Assembly (NCBI GenBank): GCA_021809895.1
Contig: JAJZJU010000020.1
Span: 1 to 32,315, forward strand
Length of the DNA stretch: 32,315 nt
Source of the DNA: a bacterium
Lineage (GTDB): Bacteria > Chloroflexota > Dormibacteria > Aeolococcales > Bog-877
Direction: 5' to 3'
Shown here: piece after piece, positions 19,044 through 26,302 of the stretch
Layout of the letters: each line of letters starts with the position of its first letter
How positions within the stretch are numbered: position 1 is the stretch's first letter
Position numbers and translations under genes: made by a program
Notes under the pieces: generated by a model
What the model was told of the DNA's origin: nothing
Database searches by the model: none
Seen by the model: only the letters and a program-made list of their open reading frames with translations

Positions 19044-19679
19044 ATGAACGAGGTGGTCGTCGTGGGAGACGCCGAGTTGCAACGGCGCACCCACCAGCTC
19101 CTGCCAAATTTTCAGGTGATCGGCATAGCCGAGGATCCCGACTTCGGGGACCCCATCACCAGCGTGGCCCCGCTGCGTTCACTGATCGAGAGCTCAGATC
19201 CCCCCGATGCTGTGGTGTGCTCTGCCAGCCCAGGATTCACGGTGCTGAGCCAGCTGGCACACTTCCCCCCGAACCGCTGCTTCATCCACCCCAGCAGCCC
19301 GGTCGGGTGGCCGATGGAGACGATGCGCTGGATGGCCGAGGCCACCGGGATGGCGCTGCTGCCCAATCTTGAGGCGCTGCCGGCCGCAATCCTCGCCCGC
19401 GGGCTGCAGCCCGCTCCCAAGCCCCAGGAGGGGCCCGCTGCTCTGCCCGCCAAACGAAACCAGCAGCCAACCCCGCCAGGCGAGGATGAGAGTGACCCTC
19501 GGGACCGAGATTTCGCTTGGGCCGACGCCACCCCGGTCCAGGTCCCCCCACCTCCGGTCTCCCTCGACCCCGAGCCGGTCCCGCGCGCGCCGCAGGTGAT
19601 CGACGCTGGTCCTCAGTCGCCGCGCAGCGCCTACCTGCCGACCGATCTGCTGCGGCCCCTGCGGCCACGGACGGGCTGA
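19044..19679 (+). CDS. Hypothetical protein: N-terminal Rossmann/receiver-like part plus Pro-rich C-terminal tail
   Basis: 211 aa; MNEVVVVGDAELQRRTHQLLPNFQVIGIAED...; disordered proline-rich C-terminus. Confidence 0.6.
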   Translation: MNEVVVVGDAELQRRTHQLLPNFQVIGIAEDPDFGDPITSVAPLRSLIESSDPPDAVVCSASPGFTVLSQLAHFPPNRCFIHPSSPVGWPMETMRWMAEATGMALLPNLEALPAAILARGLQPAPKPQEGPAALPAKRNQQPTPPGEDESDPRDRDFAWADATPVQVPPPPVSLDPEPVPRAPQVIDAGPQSPRSAYLPTDLLRPLRPRTG

Positions 19680-19685
19680 GCTTCG

Positions 19686-20093
19686 ATGCCAAGCATGCCC
19701 ATGCGGCGGCGTGCCCCCAGCTCGGATCAGCTGGACCGCGGCAGATCGGAGCTGCAACGCGCCATGGCGGTCGTTGACGACGTGGCTCGGACCGGCAACC
19801 TGGCGCGGCTTGGGCAGGCCTTCGCCGGCGATGCGCTGAGCGAGGTGAGGTCGAGATTCCACGCCTACCAGATGGCGGGAATCCAGGTCAGCCCGTTCAG
19901 AGAGTCCCTTCACGTGGAGCTGGCACCGGCGCGACCGGGCGGCGGACTCCAGTTGAGGGTGAGGTATCGCGACCGCACCAGCTTCCTCTGCTCCGGTGAC
20001 CAGCCGGTGACCGCCAACGACCCCGTCCAGCTGTCCCTGGTGATGGACACCACCCTCGACCCCTGGAAGGTGGTATTCATAGCGGAAGAGTGA
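19686..20093 (+). CDS. Hypothetical protein (135 aa, possible NTF2-like alpha+beta fold)
   Basis: Helical N-terminus then amphipathic strands LQLRVRYRDRTSFLCSGD...VQLSLVMDTTLDPWKVVFIAEE. Fold guess only. Confidence 0.55.
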   Translation: MPSMPMRRRAPSSDQLDRGRSELQRAMAVVDDVARTGNLARLGQAFAGDALSEVRSRFHAYQMAGIQVSPFRESLHVELAPARPGGGLQLRVRYRDRTSFLCSGDQPVTANDPVQLSLVMDTTLDPWKVVFIAEE

Positions 20094-20135
20094 GCCGCGC
20101 CGGGGACCGCTCCGGTGCATGCTACGCTGAGGGGG

Positions 20136-20639
20136 ATGCGAGCCCGCATGCTCAGGGCTCCAACAGTTGATCGGGAAGCAAGTGTGACCAAAGCCAAGAA
20201 CCACGAGGTCCCGTCGTCTCCGCGAGCGGCGGAGACGGAGGCCTCCGCGCCCGCGGACGACGACGAGGTTACCCTCGACCCTGAGGACGAGCTCGAGGAA
20301 GAGGACCTGGTTGAACCTGAGGCGGCGGTGGTCCCTCGACCCCAGCCCCGGCCCTCCCCTCCCCGTCCATGGGGTGGAAATCGTGGCAACATCTCCCCTG
20401 AGGACCTGTCTCCGGAGGAGCTAACCCCCGAGATGAGATGGCCGCCGGGCACCTGGGTGAGGGTCACCGACGTGGTCCGGCACAGCACCGGCGAGCCGGT
20501 TGGAACCATTGCGGTCGGCGACATCGGGCAGGTGACCGCAGCACTCTCCCAGACCCTGGTGGTCCTATTCCCCACCAGGGACAACCGCCGGGAGGTGCTC
20601 CACATCGACTCCATCGAGGCGGTAGAAGCTCCCGAGTGA
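20136..20639 (+). CDS. Hypothetical protein: acidic low-complexity N-terminus + SH3/KOW-like C-terminal domain (ORF track start 20115)
   Basis: GTWVRVTDVVRHSTGEPVGTIAVGDIGQVTAALSQTLVVLFPTRDNRREVLHIDSIEAVEA; TACGCT box 7 nt before ATG 20136. Confidence 0.6.
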   Translation: MRARMLRAPTVDREASVTKAKNHEVPSSPRAAETEASAPADDDEVTLDPEDELEEEDLVEPEAAVVPRPQPRPSPPRPWGGNRGNISPEDLSPEELTPEMRWPPGTWVRVTDVVRHSTGEPVGTIAVGDIGQVTAALSQTLVVLFPTRDNRREVLHIDSIEAVEAPE

Positions 20640-20695
20640 CCCCCGCCCGCGCCTTCGATGCGGAATTAGTTGGGGAGTCGCCGCCGGGTTCCCAC

Positions 20696-21058
20696 ATGCC
20701 GGGAACCCTGATTCTCCATGGGCTGAGGTTCTTCGGGCACCACGGCCAGAGCGACGCGGAGCGCGGGCTGGGCTCCCACTTTGTGGTGGACCTCGATCTC
20801 AGCACCGACTTCGCGCGTGCCGCGGAATCGGATCAGCTCGCGGACACGATCAGCTATCCCGAGGTCTACGAATTGGCGCGGCGGCTCACCGAGGAGACCG
20901 AATTCCATCTCCTGGAGGCGCTTGCGGCGCGCCTGGCCGGTGCCGTCATGGCCATGCCAGGCGTGCTGTCCGTCCGAGTCCGAGTCACCAAACAGCCGCG
21001 GCTCCCACTCCAGGAGCAGGGATTCGCGGTGGAGTTGGTGCTGCCCAGCCCTCAGTAG
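20696..21058 (+). CDS. folB: Dihydroneopterin aldolase (alternative GTG start 20636 overlaps upstream stop)
   Basis: LILHGLRFFGHHGQSDAERGLGSHFVVDLDLSTDF...DTISYPEVYELARRLTEETEFHLLEALAARLAGAV...VRVTKQ. Confidence 0.88.
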   Translation: MPGTLILHGLRFFGHHGQSDAERGLGSHFVVDLDLSTDFARAAESDQLADTISYPEVYELARRLTEETEFHLLEALAARLAGAVMAMPGVLSVRVRVTKQPRLPLQEQGFAVELVLPSPQ

Positions 21059-21194
21059 GCGGACCTGAGCAGCGCCTCCACCAGACCGGCCGGTGGACCC
21101 GCCGGAAGACGTTCCAGCAGTGGTAGCTGGATCGCCTCCTGAAGGCCACGGCCGGTAGGAGTCCAGAACCAGGCGAGACCGGACATAGGCGTTT

Positions 21195-21569
21195 GTGAGG
21201 ACGCCTGCCTCTCAAACGAGCATCCGACGGGACCGGGTAGGCGGCACCGTCCACTTCACCGCCCCCGCCCCCCACGAGGAGATCATCGCCTGGGGGCTGC
21301 CGGCCGGTCGCTTGGGGTTGGTCGCTGCCGGGGCTGTGGCAGCGGCCACATGCCTCAACCTCCCTGAGCCGGACTGGCTGCGAGGGTTAGAGGCTACGTC
21401 TACCATGGCCGGTGCGGCTGCTCTGGCATGGGCTCGGTTGGGCGGGCTCCCGGCATGGCACTGGGCCCTCCTTCTCCTGCGCATGGTCTGGCGCAACCGT
21501 GCAGGAATCCTCCATCGACGGACCGGTTGGGCGCCGGTGGAGCTGGCTGGGCCCGATCCCACCAGGTGA
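21195..21569 (+). CDS. PrgI/VirB3-like T4SS membrane protein, module 2
   Basis: HFTAPAPHEEIIAWGLPAGRLGLVAAGAVAAATCL with hydrophobic segments; directly upstream of virB4-2 with GTGA overlap. Confidence 0.65.
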   Translation: MRTPASQTSIRRDRVGGTVHFTAPAPHEEIIAWGLPAGRLGLVAAGAVAAATCLNLPEPDWLRGLEATSTMAGAAALAWARLGGLPAWHWALLLLRMVWRNRAGILHRRTGWAPVELAGPDPTR

Positions 21570-23560
21570 CACAGGCCGTGTGGCGGACGGTGGGTCCCGA
21601 CCTCCTCGACCTGGCCAGCGGCGAACGGGATCGTCTGGCGCGAGAGTTCGGAGCCTGGTTGAGCCTTCTCCAAGATCCGTGCACGCTGGTGATCTGCAGC
21701 CGGCTTTGGGCCGAGTGCAAAGCGCCGCCGGAAGGCTCCGCGCTCGACCGCGCGCGAGTGGAAGGGATGGCCCTCGACCGTGCCGACCGGGGCGCCTACC
21801 GTCGGACCACCCACCTGGTCACGGACGGGGTGGACGAGTCCCTGGACCAGGCCCTGCTGATGTCGATGAGGCGCCACTGCCTGGTCGAAAGCGAGCGCAC
21901 GGACCAGATTCCGCCTCTGGCCGTCGGGCCGCTTCAGGAGCAGGCGCGACAGCTTCTGATCGGGGGCCGTCACCTCCACTCACTCCGGCTCTGCCGCCTG
22001 CCGACCGTGGAGGTCGGCCCGGGATGGCTGTGGAGCCTGTTGTGCGGCGCCGGAGAGTTCGACCTGGGGATCACCATAGCTCCCCGCGACCCCGCCCTCG
22101 CGGATCGCGATCTGCGGCTTCGACTGCGCGGCCTGCGGGCGCGAGAGCTGGCCGGCTCCCGCGACTCCCCGGACCCCAGGATCTCGGTGTTGGCGCGAGC
22201 CGCGGAGGGCCTGAGATTCGTGCTGGCAGAGGGCGAGGAGCGCCTGTTCGAGGTCGCGATGACGATCACCCTCGCGGCCAACTCCTGGACCGAGTTGGAA
22301 GCTGTGACGCGAGACTTCTGGGCCCGCTCAGCCGGCCTGCGGTCGGGGTGGACATCTGCCCGCTTCGACGAGTTCCCCGCTCGGCTGGAGTCGCTGGGAA
22401 GACCGCAACCCGGGCTCAGGCCGAAGATGCTCGTCAGCACGGGTGAGGTCTCCACCCTTTGGCCATGGTTCGGGCAACCTCACCTGCAAGCGGTTGACCG
22501 AAGTCTCGTCGGGACCCACAAGCGCACCGGCCAATGGCTGGGACTCGATCTGCATCGCGACCCCGGCCTGACCAATGCGAATCTGGCTGTGGTGGCATCG
22601 TCGGGAGCCGGCAAGTCTTACCTGGCGGGTCTGCTGGCAATGGAGGCGGTCCGGCGCGGCCAGGCGGTGGTGGTGGTGGACCCCGAGAACGAGCACGCCG
22701 TCTGGTGCGAGCATGCGGGCGGCACCTACATGGACGTTCTCAGTCCCGGGGCCGCCCGCTTCAATGTCTTGGAGATGGGTCCGTCGGTCGAGGCCCTGGC
22801 TGCCACAGCTGATCTGGTCGGCCTTCTCTGCGGGCCACTTGCGACCGCGGAGCGCTCAGCCCTGCTGGAGGTTGCGGGTGCGCTCATCGAGGAGATCCCA
22901 AAAAGGCGGCTTCCCGTTTTGGCGGACTGCCTGCCCCTACTCCAAGCTCACCCCAACGGGCGGGACCTGGCGACCCGATTGCGACCATGGGTGAATGGAG
23001 AGTCCGGCCAATTCTTCAGCAGCCCGGGCCGCGGACCGGAGGTCAGAGGGGTGCTGGCCCTGGGCATCCGCGGTCTCCCAGAGCCGTGGATCCGCCCGGC
23101 CACTCTGCTCATCTCATCCTGGCTGTGGCAGTGGGTCAAGGACCACCCGGGCGAAAAGCAGGTCATAGTTGATGAGGCGGGCCTGTTGGCCGATAGCCCC
23201 GCGCTTCAGCAGCTCATGGAACGCCTGGCCCGACGGGTGCGCAAGTACCAGGGATCTCTCATGCTGCTGACCCAGACCGGGGCGGACCTGACCGCCACCC
23301 GCTTCGGAGAGGTGATGGTGGTGAACTCAGCGACCCAGCTGCTCGGCAGCCAGAGCGAGGCCGGCGCCCGTCGCCTGCAGGACTCCCTGGCCTTGGACGA
23401 ACCAGACAGGCTCTTCCTCCAGCAGGCTGCTCGGGGTGAGTTCCTGCTGGTCTGTGGGTTGCAGCGGATCCCGTTGACCGTGGCCGCCCCTCCCATTTAC
23501 CACAGCTGGCTCACCAGAGCAACGTCGCAGCCGGCGGGGAGGCGGACCGGGGCAGCTTAG
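21566..23560 (+). CDS. VirB4-family T4SS ATPase, module 2 (GTG start; ORF-track start 21428 too far upstream)
   Basis: Walker A VVASSGAGKSYLAGL, AVVVVDPENEHAVW, Walker B KQVIVDEAGLLADS, RVRKYQGSLMLLTQTGADL. Confidence 0.88.
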   Translation: MTQAVWRTVGPDLLDLASGERDRLAREFGAWLSLLQDPCTLVICSRLWAECKAPPEGSALDRARVEGMALDRADRGAYRRTTHLVTDGVDESLDQALLMSMRRHCLVESERTDQIPPLAVGPLQEQARQLLIGGRHLHSLRLCRLPTVEVGPGWLWSLLCGAGEFDLGITIAPRDPALADRDLRLRLRGLRARELAGSRDSPDPRISVLARAAEGLRFVLAEGEERLFEVAMTITLAANSWTELEAVTRDFWARSAGLRSGWTSARFDEFPARLESLGRPQPGLRPKMLVSTGEVSTLWPWFGQPHLQAVDRSLVGTHKRTGQWLGLDLHRDPGLTNANLAVVASSGAGKSYLAGLLAMEAVRRGQAVVVVDPENEHAVWCEHAGGTYMDVLSPGAARFNVLEMGPSVEALAATADLVGLLCGPLATAERSALLEVAGALIEEIPKRRLPVLADCLPLLQAHPNGRDLATRLRPWVNGESGQFFSSPGRGPEVRGVLALGIRGLPEPWIRPATLLISSWLWQWVKDHPGEKQVIVDEAGLLADSPALQQLMERLARRVRKYQGSLMLLTQTGADLTATRFGEVMVVNSATQLLGSQSEAGARRLQDSLALDEPDRLFLQQAARGEFLLVCGLQRIPLTVAAPPIYHSWLTRATSQPAGRRTGAA

Positions 23561-23569
23561 AATCAGGCG

Positions 23570-24166
23570 ATGGCCCGCGTCGTCTACTACCGCCTGCTCA
23601 ACGCCGGCCGTGCCAGCGAGAGTGACTGGGCGGTCGCGGTGTCCAAGCTGGCCTCGGCACGGTCATGGCGCTCGGACCCGGTCTGGCTTGCCACCGACCA
23701 CAGTCGCAGCCTATTCGAGTCCGAGTACCTGCGCCACCTGCGCCTGGACAGCGCGGAGCCGATCGTGGGGGCGGGCTTTGTGAAGCTGGCAGGTGATGAG
23801 ACAGACGCACTGGCCGTGTCCTTTGGGATGCTTCAGCTCACCCAAGAGCTCGGCGGCAGGGTGGTCGTGGAAGACCCGGATAATCCCATTCGCAAGCAGA
23901 GGCAGCTGGAGCTCATCGAGGGCCAGGTGGTCGGCCCTCGAACCATCGACGAGGTGATGGTCTCCGGGCCAATCTTCAAGCGGTTGCCACACGCGACCAT
24001 CACCTTCTACCCGCCCCGGTATAGGGGTCGCACCATGCCGGGGCCGTCCAGCCCGCCAGGCCTGTGGAGCTTTTCCCTCCAGGGCATGCGTGCCCATGCC
24101 TCGGGCTTCCTGGAGGCGGAAGCGGAGGCGATGCGGATCTATCGCGGGCTGCAGGCGATCGGCTGA
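23570..24166 (+). CDS. Hypothetical protein (198 aa) directly after virB4-2
   Basis: Continuous ORF; TAGAAT box overlaps the virB4-2 stop; no recognisable family. Confidence 0.65.
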   Translation: MARVVYYRLLNAGRASESDWAVAVSKLASARSWRSDPVWLATDHSRSLFESEYLRHLRLDSAEPIVGAGFVKLAGDETDALAVSFGMLQLTQELGGRVVVEDPDNPIRKQRQLELIEGQVVGPRTIDEVMVSGPIFKRLPHATITFYPPRYRGRTMPGPSSPPGLWSFSLQGMRAHASGFLEAEAEAMRIYRGLQAIG

Positions 24167-24170
24167 GCCC

Positions 24171-24641
24171 GTGCGCGCGATCGTCCAGAGGGTCGAGCGA
24201 GCGCAGGTGCGTGTCGACCAAGAGCTGGTGGGGGCGATCGGGCGGGGACTGCTGATCTACCTCGGCGTGGGCCCGCAGGATGACGAGCAGGTGGCGCGTC
24301 ATCTGGCTGAGCGGCTGGTTGGGCTGCGCATCTTCGCGGACGCCGCCGGAAGGATGAACCGCTCCCTGCTGGAAGTGGGTGGCGGGGCCCTGCTGGTCAG
24401 CCAATTCACCCTGTTCGCCGACCTCCGACGCGGGCACAGACCGTCCTTTATAAGCGCGGGCCCTCCGGACCTGGGCCAGCGGCTGTGCCAGCAAGTCGCC
24501 GGCGCTCTGTCGGTCCTGGGAGTAGACCCGGTCGCCCAGGGCAGCTTCGGCGCCCACATGACGGTGGACTCCCGCAACGACGGCCCCGTGACGATCGTGG
24601 CGAGTGCTGGCGAGCCCCCTTGGGCCGCCGACTGCGGATGA
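24171..24641 (+). CDS. dtd: D-aminoacyl-tRNA deacylase
   Basis: RAIVQRVERAQVRVD, LVSQFTLFADLRRGHRPSF, FGAHMTVDSRNDGPVTI. Confidence 0.95.
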   Translation: MRAIVQRVERAQVRVDQELVGAIGRGLLIYLGVGPQDDEQVARHLAERLVGLRIFADAAGRMNRSLLEVGGGALLVSQFTLFADLRRGHRPSFISAGPPDLGQRLCQQVAGALSVLGVDPVAQGSFGAHMTVDSRNDGPVTIVASAGEPPWAADCG

Positions 24642-25102
24642 GCTAACGCTGCCATACCACAGGTCGGATCGCTGGCTCTTTGCCGTCAACGCTGCGGAGC
24701 CAATCGATCCTCGGGCAAGTCGGGATTGAACAAATTGCGGCCGCACGCCCCTTCTGCAAGGGAGAGGTCAGTGCCACCGGTTTGACGCCCCTCAGGGCGT
24801 GCTCTGGCGCCCGACTACCAACATAAGTGTCTAGAGACGGAACTGCCCTTACCAAGGGCTCCTGGCGGACAGATCAGGTGCGATGTCATGCCAGCTTGGG
24901 GCCCCGATCTCCACCGACATTCTCCCGGTGCACTCACGACGGCGCTCAGCGACCAGCGCGCCTTCGCCAGACGGTTCGTTCGAATGGGGAGGAAGCGCGT
25001 CGCGAGCTCTCCCAGCCAGACGTCAGGACAGGCCAGGTGAGGCGGGGGAGAGCGACCTCCGCGTCGCGTCGCCACGGCGCTTCCCATGCCCGGGCCCCCG
25101 AG

Positions 25103-25342
25103 ATGGCTGAGCTCGACTCGCTGCTCAACTCCTGGGTGTTGCTCGCCCAAGGGCTGATCGGGAGCCTGGGAACTCTGGCCTTCGCCTGCGCGTTCATCTG
25201 GCGGGTGGTTGCCCCCAGCCCGCACAGCGCCATGGAGGCGCAGCGCTGGTTGGGCCGTATCGCGATCGGAACTCTGGGTGTGGAGCTGGCGGGGCTCCTC
25301 ACCCATGTGCTCCTGTCCGCGGTACCTCACACTCTCGGCTGA
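25103..25342 (+). CDS. Small two-TM protein, candidate pilin/VirB2-like subunit of module 2
   Basis: MAELDSLLNSWVLLAQGLIGSLGTLAFACAFIWRVVAPSPHSAMEAQRWLGRIAIGTLGVELAGLLTHVLLSAVPHTLG; resembles the 4835 ORF in size and topology. Confidence 0.55.
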   Translation: MAELDSLLNSWVLLAQGLIGSLGTLAFACAFIWRVVAPSPHSAMEAQRWLGRIAIGTLGVELAGLLTHVLLSAVPHTLG

Positions 25343-25346
25343 GTCC

Positions 25347-26258
25347 TTGCTCGCGGCGCTGCTGACGCTGCCCACGTTCGCGGTCAATCCGCTGGAGCTT
25401 CTGGACCGGCTGCTGGGCTCCGCCATGGCACAGTTCGTGCAGAGCGCTCGCACGGGGCTGGACCAGGATCTCAGGTCGTACCTCTTCTCGACCCATGACG
25501 TGGCGGGCCCGTCGCCGGCCACCCCTTTCACGAGCACCCCTGGGGTGGCCTCCGTCAACCATCTGCTGGTCATCGCCAGTGCAGCTCTGCTGCTCGGCGT
25601 TCTGCTCTACAGCGGCCTGCGCACCGTCATCAGCGCCGGCGGGCCGACTCCTCACCAACTCCAGGTGGTGCTGCCTCGCTCCCTGGGAGGGCTGACGATG
25701 GGGATCTTCAGCCTGCCCATGATTCAGCAGTTGATCGATCTCAACAATGCGCTCTGCCAGGTGCTGGTTGGGAGAGCCGCAGTCAATCTCGGGGATCTGC
25801 CGTGGACCAGCCCACTGAGCGGTCCCGCCATCACCTCGGCCGGCAACAATCTTTTCCTTTTGGTGTTCGCCGCGGCGCTGGCGGTCGCGGTGGTGGTGCT
25901 GGCCCTCGCCTACGTCGTCCGCTACACGTTGCTGGCGGTGCTGTGTGCGAGCGCACCCATGGCCGCCCTCTGCTGGACGCTTCCCGAGACCCGTGGCTTC
26001 GCCCGGCAGTGGGGAAGGCTGTTCACGGTGTCCCTCTTCATGCAGGTGGGCCAGCTGCTGGTCCTGCGGGTGGCCACCACGCTGGCCTTCGCGCCCGGAA
26101 AGGGCCTGGCGGGAATGCTTTACGCGTTCGCTTCCCTGTACTTGATGCTGCGGGTGCCGGGGGCCCTCAACGTGGCGACCCACTACGGCACCAGCTTGGA
26201 ATCCAGCGGACGGCGCTGGAGCCGGGCGGTGCGCCATCTGGCGGTTGATGCGGTCTGA
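25347..26258 (+). CDS. VirB6/TrbL-like polytopic membrane protein, module 2 (TTG 25347 likely; ORF track start 25209)
   Basis: Multiple TMs; VRYTLLAVLCASAPMAALCWTLPETRGFARQWGRLF parallels the RYLVLAILAG...LPGGRGLFNRYWRTM segment of module 1. Confidence 0.65.
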   Translation: MLAALLTLPTFAVNPLELLDRLLGSAMAQFVQSARTGLDQDLRSYLFSTHDVAGPSPATPFTSTPGVASVNHLLVIASAALLLGVLLYSGLRTVISAGGPTPHQLQVVLPRSLGGLTMGIFSLPMIQQLIDLNNALCQVLVGRAAVNLGDLPWTSPLSGPAITSAGNNLFLLVFAAALAVAVVVLALAYVVRYTLLAVLCASAPMAALCWTLPETRGFARQWGRLFTVSLFMQVGQLLVLRVATTLAFAPGKGLAGMLYAFASLYLMLRVPGALNVATHYGTSLESSGRRWSRAVRHLAVDAV

Positions 26259-26302
26259 GCCTGATGGGCCAGCGCGAGGTGGCCGGTCCGCCCGGGCAAA
26301 GC

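Noticed and set aside
19194-20204. 336-aa minus ORF spanning two hypothetical genes
   Set aside because: Shadow-type composition; the + strand ORFs are contiguous and co-oriented with neighbours.
24700-24770. tRNA-like sequence on minus strand (CTCCCTTGCAGAAGGGG...TTCAATCCCG)
   Set aside because: T-loop-like TTCAATC and an anticodon-like hairpin occur, but the T stem does not pair and no acceptor stem/cloverleaf can be drawn.
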